A DNA stretch of 64,000 bases from Alcanivorax sp. (GTDB taxonomy: Bacteria; Pseudomonadota; Gammaproteobacteria; Pseudomonadales; Alcanivoracaceae). Below are positions 37,082-46,256 of this stretch, piece by piece. A program made the translations under genes and the position numbers. Below the pieces are notes generated by a model. The model ran no database searches. It had not been told where the DNA came from and worked only from the letters and a program-made list of their open reading frames with translations. Position 1 is the first letter of the stretch; every line of letters starts with the position of its first letter. Location: assembly GCA_017794945.1 (NCBI GenBank), contig CP051239.1:1602692-1666691 (forward strand), written 5' to 3'.

Positions 37082-38404
37082 ATGAAACCACTGTTGATCG
37101 CCCTGGGGTTGAGCCTGATCACGCTCACGGCCCGCGCCGAACTGCCGACCCACGAGTTCCAGCTCGATAACGGCCTCGACGTGCTGGTACGCGAGGATCA
37201 CCGGGCGCCGGTGATCACCGTCATGGTCTGGTTCAAGGCGGGCAGCATTGATGAGGCCCCCTATGAAACCGGCCTGGCCCATGTGCTCGAGCACATGATG
37301 TTCAAGGGCAGCAAGCGGCTCGACGCCGGCGAGTTCTCGCGCACCGTGGCCCGCTTCGGCGGTAGCGACAACGCCTTCACCAGCTACGACTTTACCGCCT
37401 ATTTCCAGCAGTACGAGGCGTCGCGGCTGCCGCTGGCGCTGGAGCTGGAGGCGGAGCGCCTGAAAAACCTGAAGATCGACGATGAGTCGTTCCGCCGCGA
37501 GCTGCAGGTGGTCATGGAGGAGCGCCGTCAGCGCACCGACGATAAGCCCACGGCGCTGGCCTGGGAAAAGTTCCAGGCGGTGGCGCGGCCCGGCACCGGC
37601 TACGCCCACCCGATTATCGGCTGGCGTGACCTGCTTGCCCAACTGCAACCGCAACAGGCCCGCGACTGGTATGAGCGCTTCTACGTGCCCGGCAACGCCA
37701 CCCTGGTGATCGCCGGTGATGTGACCCTGGAGCGGGTGCGGCCGCTGGTGGAAAAATTCTTCGCCGATCTGCCCCGGGGCGAGACGCCGCCGCGTCCTGA
37801 GACCACGCTCAACCCGCCCCCTGGCGAGCGACGCATGACCCTGCGGCTGCCGGTGCGGGTGCCGGCGCTGTATATGAGTTATAACGTGCCGTCGTTGACC
37901 ACCGCCGACCACCAGGGCGACTTCTATGCCCTGACCATGCTGGGCGGGGTCCTCGACGGTGGCACCAGCGCTCGCATGGAGAGCCACCTGGTGCGTGGCC
38001 AGCGCCTGGCCGCCGGCCTGGGGGCCGGCTACGACGGCCTGCAGCGGGGTAACGGCACCTTCACCATCACCGCCACGCCCAACCCGGAGGTGAGCCTCGA
38101 CGAGCTTGAGGCGGCGATCAAGGCGGAGATCGAGAAGATCGCCGAGCAGCCGCCCAGCGAAGCGGAAATGGACCGCGTGCGCGCCGGCGTGCTGGCGGAG
38201 CAGATCTACCAGCGCGACTCGGTGATGGGCCAGGCCATGGAGCTGGGGACCCTGTCGGTGCTGGGTCTGGACTGGCGGTTGGCGGCGCGATTCGATGAAA
38301 ACCTGGAAGCGGTGACCCCCGAGCAGGTCCGGCAAGCGGCCCGGGACTGGCTGGTGGCGGAACGCAGCGCCGTGGCCCATGTGATTCCGGAGGGCGAGGA
38401 ATGA
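37082..38404 (+). CDS. M16 family zinc peptidase, catalytic member
   Basis: 440 residues with a signal peptide (MKPLLIALGLSLITLTARAE). The inverted zinc motif HVLEH (67-71) and the downstream Glu in LQVVMEERR mark an active pitrilysin-type enzyme. It is probably periplasmic. Its stop overlaps the start of the second M16 gene (ATGA), so the two very likely form a heterodimer like other paired M16B proteases. The substrate is unknown. Confidence 0.92.
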   Translation: MKPLLIALGLSLITLTARAELPTHEFQLDNGLDVLVREDHRAPVITVMVWFKAGSIDEAPYETGLAHVLEHMMFKGSKRLDAGEFSRTVARFGGSDNAFTSYDFTAYFQQYEASRLPLALELEAERLKNLKIDDESFRRELQVVMEERRQRTDDKPTALAWEKFQAVARPGTGYAHPIIGWRDLLAQLQPQQARDWYERFYVPGNATLVIAGDVTLERVRPLVEKFFADLPRGETPPRPETTLNPPPGERRMTLRLPVRVPALYMSYNVPSLTTADHQGDFYALTMLGGVLDGGTSARMESHLVRGQRLAAGLGAGYDGLQRGNGTFTITATPNPEVSLDELEAAIKAEIEKIAEQPPSEAEMDRVRAGVLAEQIYQRDSVMGQAMELGTLSVLGLDWRLAARFDENLEAVTPEQVRQAARDWLVAERSAVAHVIPEGEE

Positions 38405-39786
38405 TGCAGACGATAAAAGGTTTGTCCGCCGTGGTAGTGGCGTCGATGGCGGCGCTGCTGCTGGCCGGCTGTGCCGGTTTTCCAACCACCGCCGAGCAGG
38501 TCGGCCAGGCGACGCCGGCGGCGCCGGAGCTGGACATTCAGTCCTGGCGTACCGAGCAGGGCGCCAAGGTGCTGTTCGTGCCCTCGCCGGCGCTGCCGAT
38601 GCTCGACGTGCGCCTGGTGATGGACGCCGGCAGCGCCCGCGACGGCGACCAGCCCGGCGTGGCCGCGCTCACCAGCGCCTTGCTGGGCGAGGGCGCCGAA
38701 GGGCTGAGCGTGGACGACATCGCCCGTGGTTTCGAGGACCGCGGCGCCCGCTTTTCCACCGGCAGCTATCAGGACATGGGCGTGATCAGCCTGCGTACCC
38801 TGTCGCGGCCCCGCTGGCGGGAAGACGCCGTGGATTTGCTGGCGCGGGTGATCGGCACCCCCACCTTTCCCCAGGACGCCTTGGAGCGGATCCGCACCAG
38901 TGCCCTGCAGGGTCTGAAAATGGAAAAGCAGGTGCCCGGGCCCCAGGTCAACAAGGCGTTCCAGCGCACCCTGTTCGGCGACCATCCCTACGGCCACCCG
39001 CAATCGGGCACGCTGGAAAGTCTGCCCGGTATTGAGCGCGACGACCTCGTGGCGTTCCACCAGCGCTATTACGCCGCCGGCAACGCGGTGATCGCCCTGG
39101 TCGGTGACGTCAACCGCGAGCAGGCGGAAGCGATCGCCGAACAGCTCAGCCAGGCCCTGCCGCGCGGCGACGCGGCCCCGGAACTGGCCCGGGCCGAACG
39201 TCTGAAAGAGCCTGTCACCGAACACTTGGATTTTCCGTCCAACCAGACCCATATCCTGGTCGGCAACCAGGCGACCTGGCGCGGCAACCCGGACCATGTG
39301 CCGCTGTACGTGGGTAATTACATTCTTGGCGGCGGCGGTTTCGCCTCGCTGTTGACGCAGAAAGTGCGCGAGGAAAAAGGCTTCGTTTACGGCATCTCCA
39401 GCTATTTCAAGCCGATGGCCGCCGGCGGACCGTTCATTCTGCAGTTGCAGACCGCCAACGATAACGCCGACCAGGCACTGGGGCTGACCATGGGTATCGT
39501 GCGCGATTTCATCAGTAACGGCCCCACCGAAGCGCAGCTGGAGGCCGCCAAGGCGAACATTCTTGGCAGCCGGGCACTGGAAACCGCCGACAACAGCGAT
39601 ATCATCGGCCAGCTCGGCGCCATCGGCTTCTATGATTTGCCGCTGGACTACCTGCAGCGCTTTAACCAACGCGTGGAGGCGGTGACCGTGGAAGAGATCC
39701 GCGCGGCGTTCCAGCGGGCGCTGGACGCCGACCGGCTGGCCATCGTCAGCATCGGCCCCCGCGCGCCGCGAACGGACGGGCAATGA
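38401..39786 (+). CDS. M16 family lipoprotein, non-catalytic partner
   Basis: 461 residues. A lipoprotein signal ends in LLLAGC (Cys about 24). The M16 fold is recognisable (PMLDVRLVMDAGSARDGDQP, VAALTSALLGEGAEGLS), but the HxxEH motif is absent: where it should be the sequence reads ALTSALLGEGA. It should therefore be the substrate-holding partner of the preceding peptidase, tethered to a membrane. It overlaps both neighbours by 4 bases. Confidence 0.9.
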   Translation: MMQTIKGLSAVVVASMAALLLAGCAGFPTTAEQVGQATPAAPELDIQSWRTEQGAKVLFVPSPALPMLDVRLVMDAGSARDGDQPGVAALTSALLGEGAEGLSVDDIARGFEDRGARFSTGSYQDMGVISLRTLSRPRWREDAVDLLARVIGTPTFPQDALERIRTSALQGLKMEKQVPGPQVNKAFQRTLFGDHPYGHPQSGTLESLPGIERDDLVAFHQRYYAAGNAVIALVGDVNREQAEAIAEQLSQALPRGDAAPELARAERLKEPVTEHLDFPSNQTHILVGNQATWRGNPDHVPLYVGNYILGGGGFASLLTQKVREEKGFVYGISSYFKPMAAGGPFILQLQTANDNADQALGLTMGIVRDFISNGPTEAQLEAAKANILGSRALETADNSDIIGQLGAIGFYDLPLDYLQRFNQRVEAVTVEEIRAAFQRALDADRLAIVSIGPRAPRTDGQ

Positions 39787-40358
39787 AGGCAAGAGGCAAA
39801 ACCAGCAAGGGGCAGGTGCGCATTATCGGCGGCGAACGACGCGGCCACCGGCTGCATTTCGTCGATCAGCGCGGTGACCTGCGCCCGTCCTCGGATCGCA
39901 TGCGCGAAACCCTGTTCAACTGGCTGCAGGCGGAAGTGCCCGGCGCCCGGGTGCTGGACCTGTTCGCCGGGTCCGGCGCGCTGGGCGCCGAGGCCCTGAG
40001 CCGTGGCGCCGGCCAGGCCCTGCTGGTGGAGAAAAAACGCGACCGCTGCGCGGACCTTAGCCGCCAGCTGACACCGCTGTTCGGCGAGCGGGTGCGCGTT
40101 GATTGCGCCGATGCGCTCAAGTGGCTGGCGCGCTGCGCGGACCGTTTCGATCTGGTGTTTATTGATCCACCCTATGATCTCGGCCTGGCGGCGCCGGCCT
40201 GCCAGGCTCTGGAGGCGCTCGGGCTGCTGAAACCCGATGCGCGGATTTATGTAGAATCGCGCCGTCACGATCCGGCCCCCGCGGTGCCCGAATCCTGGGA
40301 GCGCCTGCGCGAGAAGGACGGCGGTGACGTACGCGCCCAGCTTTACCGCCGGCCCTGA
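39783..40358 (+). CDS. rsmD: 16S rRNA (guanine(966)-N2)-methyltransferase
   Basis: 191 residues. The start (QVRIIGGERRGHRLHFVDQR) and RPSSDRMRETLFNWL are typical, with the SAM site LDLFAGSGALGAEALSRGA and catalytic FIDPPYD. It is translationally coupled to the M16 lipoprotein (ATGA overlap). The order ftsY / M16 / rsmD is the one seen in pseudomonads. Confidence 0.95.
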   Translation: MKARGKTSKGQVRIIGGERRGHRLHFVDQRGDLRPSSDRMRETLFNWLQAEVPGARVLDLFAGSGALGAEALSRGAGQALLVEKKRDRCADLSRQLTPLFGERVRVDCADALKWLARCADRFDLVFIDPPYDLGLAAPACQALEALGLLKPDARIYVESRRHDPAPAVPESWERLREKDGGDVRAQLYRRP

Positions 40359-40410
40359 GCGCCGGCCGGTTTGGTTGGTTTTTGGTTTTCAATAACAAAG
40401 GTGTCTGACT

Positions 40411-41388
40411 ATGTGGCTTGCTCTGGGGGCGGTGATCGCCGGTCTTGTGGTTCTGGTATGGAGCGCCGACCGCTTCGTGGACGGCGCCTCGGCCACCGCC
40501 CGGCACGCCGGCATGCCCACGCTGCTGGTCGGTATGCTGGTGATCGGCTTCGGCACCTCCGCGCCGGAGATGGTGGTCTCCGCGCTGGCCTCCGCGGACG
40601 GTAACCCGGGGCTCGCCCTGGGCAACGCCTACGGCTCCAACATCACCAACATCGCGCTGATCCTGGGTCTGGTGGCGTTGCTCAGCCCGATCTCCGTGCA
40701 CTCCTCGGTGCTGCGGCGCGAGCTGCCGGTGTTGGCGGTGATCATGCTGCTGGCCGGTTACCAGCTTTACGACGGCCAGGTCAGCCACATGGACGCCGTG
40801 GTTCTGCTGGCGGTGTTCTTCATGCTGATGGGTTGGTCGGTGTACCAGGGCATGACCGGCAAGGGCGATCCCATTGTCGGTGACGTGGACGCCGCCGCCG
40901 AGCAACCCATGCCGCTGGGCCGCGCGGTGTTCTGGCTGCTGTTCGGGCTGGTGCTGCTGGTGGCCAGCTCGCGCCTGCTGGTGTGGGGCGCGGTAAGCAT
41001 CGCCGAGGGCCTGGGCGTGAGCGATCTGGTCATCGGCCTGACCGTGGTGGCGGTGGGCACGTCCCTGCCGGAGCTGGCGTCCGCGCTGGCGGCGGTGCGC
41101 AAGAACGAGCACGATCTGGCGCTGGGCAATGTGCTAGGCTCAAACCTGTTCAATACCCTGGCGGTGGTGGGTATCGCCGGTGCCATTACGCCGGTGCCGG
41201 CGGAGCCCGCCGTGTTTTACCGGGACTGGGTGGTGATGACGGTGCTCACCGTGGCGCTGTTCCTGATGGGCTACGGGTTCCGAGGTGCCGGTACCGGGCG
41301 CATCAATCGCATCGAGGGCGCTATTTTGCTGTCCGTTTATCTGGGCTATACCGGTTACCTGGTGTCCACCCTGGTGCCGTCCGGCTGA
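40411..41388 (+). CDS. Calcium/sodium antiporter (YrbG family)
   Basis: Inner-membrane CaCA exchanger, 325 residues and 10 helices. The two alpha-repeat motifs are clear: FGTSAPEMVVSALASADGNP and VGTSLPELASALAAVRKNEH, each followed by ALGN..GSN. The central acidic cytosolic loop (GDPIVGDVDAAAEQ) is short. Confidence 0.92.
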   Translation: MWLALGAVIAGLVVLVWSADRFVDGASATARHAGMPTLLVGMLVIGFGTSAPEMVVSALASADGNPGLALGNAYGSNITNIALILGLVALLSPISVHSSVLRRELPVLAVIMLLAGYQLYDGQVSHMDAVVLLAVFFMLMGWSVYQGMTGKGDPIVGDVDAAAEQPMPLGRAVFWLLFGLVLLVASSRLLVWGAVSIAEGLGVSDLVIGLTVVAVGTSLPELASALAAVRKNEHDLALGNVLGSNLFNTLAVVGIAGAITPVPAEPAVFYRDWVVMTVLTVALFLMGYGFRGAGTGRINRIEGAILLSVYLGYTGYLVSTLVPSG

Positions 41389-41400
41389 CAGGAGTCATAC

Positions 41401-42459
41401 ATGCATCGCCCCCCGTTACAGCAGAACTCGTTTCTGGCGCTGCTGGTCCTGGTCACGCTGGGCTTCTTTGTGTTGCTGCAGCCTTTTTACGCGCCGATTT
41501 TCTGGGCCTGCGCGGTGGCGGTGATCTTCTATCCCATGCAGCAGCGGCTGCTCGCCAAGTGGCCCAACCGCCCTACCCTGATGGCGCTGGTCACCTTGCT
41601 GGTGTGCACCGTGATGGTGGTGATTCCGGTGCTGCTGGTGGCGGCGTCGTTCATCACCGAAGGGTTGTCCGTGTACCAGAAGCTCCAGGAAGGCCGTCTG
41701 GACCCCAGTGAGTACATCACCACCTTCCGGGAAGGGTTTCCGCTGGCGTACCACTGGCTGGAACGGTTCGGGGTGGATTTTTCCAACCTGGGAGACCAGG
41801 TGATGGCGGGCCTGAAGAGCGCCGGCCAGTTTCTTGGCAAACGGGCCCTGGCGGTGGGGCAGAACACCTTCCGCTTCTTTATCGATCTGGGGCTGATGCT
41901 CTATCTGACCTTCTTCCTGCTCCGCGACGGCAACAAACTGATCCAGATGCTGATTCGCGCGCTGCCCCTGGGCGACGACCGCGAGCGCATGCTGTTCAAT
42001 AAATTCGCCGAAATCACCCGCGCCACCATCAAGGGCAACCTGGTGGTGGCCGCCATTCAGGGCGCCCTGGGCGGCCTGATCTTCTGGTTCCTGGGGATTC
42101 CGGCGGCGGTGCTCTGGGGCGTGGTGATGGCGGTGCTGTCGCTGATCCCGGCGGTGGGCGCCAGCTTGATCTGGGTGCCGGTGGCGTTGTATCTGTATGC
42201 GGTGGGCGAGATTGTCGACGCGGTGATTCTCACCGCGTTTGGTGCCATCGTGATCGGTCTGGTGGATAACATACTGCGGCCGATTCTGGTCGGCCGCGAC
42301 ACCAAGCTGCCGGACTATCTGGTGCTGTTCTCCACGCTTGGAGGGCTGGCGCTGTTCGGCATCACCGGTTTCGCGCTGGGGCCGTTGCTGGCGGGCCTGT
42401 TCGTGGCCTTCTGGCAAATCTTCATCCAGGAATTCAACGTGGAACCGGGGCCCGGCTGA
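41401..42459 (+). CDS. AI-2E family transporter (PerM-like)
   Basis: 352 residues with seven to eight helices. The family C-terminal elements PAVGASLIWVPVALYLYAVG and GLVDNILRPILVGRDTKLPD are present. The family includes the TqsA autoinducer exporter and Na+(Li+)/H+ antiporter-like members; the substrate cannot be assigned. AGGAG precedes the ATG, and it lies 12 bases after the antiporter gene, probably in one operon. Confidence 0.88.
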   Translation: MHRPPLQQNSFLALLVLVTLGFFVLLQPFYAPIFWACAVAVIFYPMQQRLLAKWPNRPTLMALVTLLVCTVMVVIPVLLVAASFITEGLSVYQKLQEGRLDPSEYITTFREGFPLAYHWLERFGVDFSNLGDQVMAGLKSAGQFLGKRALAVGQNTFRFFIDLGLMLYLTFFLLRDGNKLIQMLIRALPLGDDRERMLFNKFAEITRATIKGNLVVAAIQGALGGLIFWFLGIPAAVLWGVVMAVLSLIPAVGASLIWVPVALYLYAVGEIVDAVILTAFGAIVIGLVDNILRPILVGRDTKLPDYLVLFSTLGGLALFGITGFALGPLLAGLFVAFWQIFIQEFNVEPGPG

Positions 42460-42496
42460 CGGGTCCATACCTCAAGGAACGAACCAGGAGAACAAC

Positions 42497-43291
42497 ATGA
42501 ACGTGGGATTCTTCGTGCCGGTGGTGGTGGCCGCCGCCCTGGCGTCCAGTTGTGACGAGGAGGGCGGCATCTTCGACTCGTTGCGCTCGGAAAGCTCGGT
42601 CTATTACTACAACCAGATCACCAGCCAGGGCGCCGGGGATCAGAGCAACCTGACCGTGGACTTCACCGTCGAGGGCGATGAATCCGACAGGGTCAACGAC
42701 GTGGGCTATTCCCGCGAGGACGAAGCCCCGGAGCTCAATGTCCGCATCGACGACAGCGAGAACAATGAGGAAAACGCGGTCCGATTCCGGGGCGTGAACC
42801 AGAATGGCGCGAACCTGTTTACCGAAGAGGCGCGGCTGAACAACGACGTTAGCTACACCGCCGTATCCTATGGCGATACCACCACTGGCGGCTCTCCGGA
42901 GCTGGGTGTTTTTCAGCAGGACCAGAGCGATGTAGAGACCGGCACCGCCCGCTTCCGGCTGATCAACACCGTAAGCACCAATATTATCAACGGTGTGTTT
43001 TCCCTGGATGTGCGCTACAACGACGCTGACGACGGCACCTACTTCGCCACCGGTCTGGGTCTGGGTGACGCCACGGACTATCAGACCACCGACGCCGGCA
43101 GCCTTAATCTGGTGGTGGTGCGCAACGGCTCCGATCCGGAAGATGAGGTTGACCGGGTGGACTGCTCACTCAACGGCGGCCGTGCCTATGACGTGATCCT
43201 TGCCGTTAACGACCCGCTCAATGTGCCCACCGACATCGACGACGCCGATGGCGAGCTGGTGATCTACTGCCACCCCCACGAGCGCATCTGA
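42497..43291 (+). CDS. Predicted lipoprotein, possibly DUF4397-like, unknown function
   Basis: 264 residues. The N terminus (MNVGFFVPVVVAAALASSCD) ends in a lipobox-like ASSC with Asp at +2, which would keep it in the inner membrane. The mature protein is acidic and Asn-rich, with beta-type repeats such as TARFRLINTVSTNIINGVFS that recall DUF4397 modules; I am not certain. The start at 42497 has CAGGAG before it. It is followed by its own terminator. Confidence 0.7.
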   Translation: MNVGFFVPVVVAAALASSCDEEGGIFDSLRSESSVYYYNQITSQGAGDQSNLTVDFTVEGDESDRVNDVGYSREDEAPELNVRIDDSENNEENAVRFRGVNQNGANLFTEEARLNNDVSYTAVSYGDTTTGGSPELGVFQQDQSDVETGTARFRLINTVSTNIINGVFSLDVRYNDADDGTYFATGLGLGDATDYQTTDAGSLNLVVVRNGSDPEDEVDRVDCSLNGGRAYDVILAVNDPLNVPTDIDDADGELVIYCHPHERI

Positions 43292-43297
43292 TAGCAT

Positions 43298-43330
43298 TCC
43301 CCCGGTCACACACACCGGGGGATTGTTTTG
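43298..43330 (+). terminator. Terminator hairpin abutting the patatin start codon
   Basis: A 9-bp stem (TCCCCCGGT 43298-43306 with ACCGGGGGA 43314-43322), loop CACACAC, then TTGTTTTG. It works as a terminator of the lipoprotein gene. The G-rich right arm is also the only ribosome-site-like sequence before the TTG at 43328. Confidence 0.7.
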
Positions 43331-44437
43331 CCTGCCATTCACACCCGCGAACCGGCTCTGGTTCTGCGCGCCGGGGCCCAGGCCCGGCAACACCTTCTTG
43401 AACACGGCCTGCGTGCCCAGGACATCAGCGTGGTGCCCGGCGCCGCCGGCGGCCCCAAGGCTGTGGGCATCAGCGGCCTGGACCAGGCCATTTTCGGGCG
43501 CTTTCTGCCCGAAGCACCGCGCCCGCGCACGCTGATCGGCGCCTCCATCGGCAGCTGGCGGTTCGCCGCCGTGGCCGGTGCCGCCGATGGCGAAGACGCC
43601 GCCGCCCGTCTGCGCCGGCTGGCGGAGCTGTACAGCGCCCAGCGCTTCCCGAAAGGCATTGTTCCCCGCGAGATCACCCGCCGTTGCGCGCTGATGCTCG
43701 ACGAACTGCTCGACGGCAGTGACCCGACGGTACTCAACAATCCGGCGTACCGGTTGGTGGTGGTGGTGATCCGCAGCCGCCGTCCGATCAGCGGTGAGGG
43801 CCGCCTGGGCCTCGGCCTGGGGATGGCCGGCCTGATCGGCGGCAACCTGCTCAGCCGCCGCGCCCTGGGCGTGTTCATGGAGCGTGGCCTGGTGTACCCC
43901 GGCGAGGCGCCGTTGCCGCTGTCGGAACTCAATGATTTCGCCACCCATCACATCGGCCTGAGCGAGGACAACCTGCGCGCCGCTCTGCTGGCCAGCGCCG
44001 CCATCCCCATGGTGCTGGAAGGGGTGCGCGATCTGCCCGGCGGGCCGGCCGGCGTCTACCGGGACGGCGGGCTGCTGGATTACCACCTGGATCTGCCCTA
44101 TCGCACCGACCAGGATCTGGTGCTGTACCCGCATTTCACCAACCGGGTGATCCCGGGCTGGTTCGACAAGCCGCTGCGCTGGCGCAACGGCGATGCCGGG
44201 CGGCTGGCACGCACCCTGCTGGTGGCGCCGTCCGCCGATTACCTGGCGCGTCTGCCCCACGGCAAGCTGCCGGACCGTACCGATTTCAAAACCTATCTGG
44301 GCGACGACGAAGGCCGGGAGCGGTACTGGCACCGGGCCATCGACGAAAGCCGCCGCCTGGGCGATGAATTCCTGGAACTGGTGGAGCGCGGCCGTGATGG
44401 CGGCGGCGCGCTGGCGGCCCGGTTGCAGCCCTTTTAA
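43328..44437 (+). CDS. Patatin-like phospholipase
   Basis: 369 residues. The oxyanion loop PGAAGGPK, the nucleophile elbow GASIGS (Ser73) and the catalytic Asp in VYRDGGLLD complete a patatin Ser-Asp dyad. No signal peptide, so it is probably cytosolic. The start is a TTG at 43328; GGGGGA lies just before it inside a hairpin. If initiation is internal, the next candidates (GTG in ISVVPG) would remove the first 34 residues yet keep the active site. Confidence 0.82.
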   Translation: MPAIHTREPALVLRAGAQARQHLLEHGLRAQDISVVPGAAGGPKAVGISGLDQAIFGRFLPEAPRPRTLIGASIGSWRFAAVAGAADGEDAAARLRRLAELYSAQRFPKGIVPREITRRCALMLDELLDGSDPTVLNNPAYRLVVVVIRSRRPISGEGRLGLGLGMAGLIGGNLLSRRALGVFMERGLVYPGEAPLPLSELNDFATHHIGLSEDNLRAALLASAAIPMVLEGVRDLPGGPAGVYRDGGLLDYHLDLPYRTDQDLVLYPHFTNRVIPGWFDKPLRWRNGDAGRLARTLLVAPSADYLARLPHGKLPDRTDFKTYLGDDEGRERYWHRAIDESRRLGDEFLELVERGRDGGGALAARLQPF

Positions 44438-44512
44438 TAACGGGCAGCCGTGTCGCAACGGCGTTGTGTTAGTCTCCCGCTCCGCCGCCCCTTGGAAACG
44501 AGGAACAACAGC

Positions 44513-44809
44513 ATGAGCAAAGCGCAAAGCGTTCGCCAAAGCGCCCGGCGCGCCCACTCCACCTGGGCGCTTACCCGGGCGTTCGTGCACCAATACCAGT
44601 GGTTTCATCTGGCCATGGGGTTGCTGGGCAACACCACCTTCGTGGTTGGCAGCGTCTTCTTCCTGTGGGAATCCCTGAAACCGGCCGGGGTGTGGCTGTT
44701 CATCATCGGTTCGGCGGGCATGCTGCTGGGCAGCATCGGCGCAGCCATCGTCGCCTATGAGCGCGCCAAGGGAAGAGCCCCGGGCGACGTTCAGGAAAAG
44801 CCCGAATGA
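44513..44809 (+). CDS. YrhK domain membrane protein
   Basis: 98 residues with two helices. The segment FVHQYQWFHLAMGLLGNTTF followed by VVGSVFFLWESLKPAGVWLF is the YrhK pattern (family of unknown function). ACGAGGAAC precedes the ATG; the in-frame extension to 44450 is not supported. The stop overlaps the MATE start by ATGA. Confidence 0.85.
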   Translation: MSKAQSVRQSARRAHSTWALTRAFVHQYQWFHLAMGLLGNTTFVVGSVFFLWESLKPAGVWLFIIGSAGMLLGSIGAAIVAYERAKGRAPGDVQEKPE

Positions 44810-46128
44810 CCCACGACGAGCACACCGGTCTGTCGCGCCGGATCTGGCAGCAAACCTGGCCGATGACGCTGGGGGTGCTGTCGCTGCTGGGCTTCAATCT
44901 GGTCGACAGTGTGTTCGTGGCGCGGCTGGGTACCGAGCCGCTGGCGGCGCAATCGTTCACCTTCCCGCTGGTGTTTCTCACCATCGGTATTCAGGTGGGC
45001 ATGGGCATCGCCATTGCCGCGCTGATCTCCCGTGCCATCGGCGCCGGCCAGGAAGAGCGCGCCGGGCGCCTGGGTGTGCTGGTGCTCACCGGCGGCGGCG
45101 CGGTGATGGCGGTGCTGGCGCTGCTGCTCTGGGCTCTGCAGGAGCCGGCGTTCGCGCTGCTCGGCGCCAGCGAGAAAATCCGAGCGGTGATCCGTCCGTT
45201 CTGGGCGGTGCAGGTGTGCGCCTCCTGGATGGGGGCCATGGCCTACTTCGGCTACAGCCTGTTCCGGGCGCACGGCAACACCCGCTTCCCCGGCACCATG
45301 ATGATGGTCACCAGTCTGGTGAACCTGGTGCTCGACCCGATTCTGATCTTCGGCCTGGGGCCGGTGCCGGCGCTCGGCCTGGAGGGGGCCGCCTGGGCGT
45401 CGCTGGCGGCGTTCTCCAGCGGCGGCTTGATCACCGCCCTGGCGCTGCGCGGGCGCGGCTGGCTGGAACGCGACGACGTGCTGCGCGAGGTGCGTGAATC
45501 CGCCGGCCCGTTCGCCGCCATCGCCGGCCCCGCCATGATCAGCCAGCTGATGCCGCCGCTGGCGGCGATGCTGGCCACCGGCCTGGTGGCGCGGCTGGGC
45601 GAATCCGCGGTGGCCGCCTGGGGCCTGACCAGCCGCCTGGAGAGTTTCTCTATCGTGCTGGTGCTGGGCATGACCATGGCCCTGCCGCCCTGGCTGGGGC
45701 GCTGTTACGGTGGCGGCCGCTGGCAGGAAGTGGAACGGGTGATGGCCACCGCCGCCCGCATGGTGGTGTTCTGGCAACTGGGTTTGGGGCTGGTGCTGGC
45801 GGCGCTGGCCGGGCCCCTGGCCAGCCTGCTGGTGGCAGACGGCGCCGTACGTGACCACCTCACCGTGCTGATCCGTTTCCTGCCGCCCAGCTACGGCCTG
45901 CTCGGCGTGTGTATGCTGGTGGTGTCCGCCAGCAACGCCCTGGGCTGGCCGGTGCGGGCCATGACCATTTCCTTCCTGCGCCTGTTCGCCTGCTACCTGC
46001 CGCTGCTGTCCCTGGGCGCCTGGCTCGGCGGTTTGACGGGCCTTGCCGTGGGCGCCGCCCTCGGCAATACCCTCGCCGGCGCCATGGCCTGGCTCGGCTA
46101 CCGCCGCGCCCTCGCCGCCACCCGGTAG
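44806..46128 (+). CDS. MATE family efflux transporter
   Basis: 440 residues and 12 helices in two related halves (QQTWPMTLGVLSLLGFNLVD and later AIAGPAMISQLMPPLAAMLA). The N-half element VFVARLGTEPLAAQSF is typical. It presumably exports cationic drugs in exchange for Na+ or H+. It is coupled to the YrhK gene. Confidence 0.9.
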   Translation: MTHDEHTGLSRRIWQQTWPMTLGVLSLLGFNLVDSVFVARLGTEPLAAQSFTFPLVFLTIGIQVGMGIAIAALISRAIGAGQEERAGRLGVLVLTGGGAVMAVLALLLWALQEPAFALLGASEKIRAVIRPFWAVQVCASWMGAMAYFGYSLFRAHGNTRFPGTMMMVTSLVNLVLDPILIFGLGPVPALGLEGAAWASLAAFSSGGLITALALRGRGWLERDDVLREVRESAGPFAAIAGPAMISQLMPPLAAMLATGLVARLGESAVAAWGLTSRLESFSIVLVLGMTMALPPWLGRCYGGGRWQEVERVMATAARMVVFWQLGLGLVLAALAGPLASLLVADGAVRDHLTVLIRFLPPSYGLLGVCMLVVSASNALGWPVRAMTISFLRLFACYLPLLSLGAWLGGLTGLAVGAALGNTLAGAMAWLGYRRALAATR

Positions 46129-46144
46129 CCATGTATGGGCGGCC

Positions 46145-46200
46145 TGTGCGAGCGGGCTCCGCCCGCGAAAGGGAGCGAAGCTCCCGGCAGGATCCCAGAG
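46145..46200 (-). repeat. REP-type palindromic element, copy C (reversed)
   Basis: Read on the minus strand: CTCTGGGATCCTGCC leader, first stem GGGAGC-TTC-GCTCCC, then TTTCGCGGGCGGAGCCCGCT followed by CGCACA. Same order of parts as copies A and B but inverted. It lies between the MATE gene and the M20 hydrolase gene. Confidence 0.83.
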
Positions 46201-46256
46201 CCCTGGTCAACAGCGACTCTCAACAAACAACAACGATCCATCGGGAGAGACCAAAA

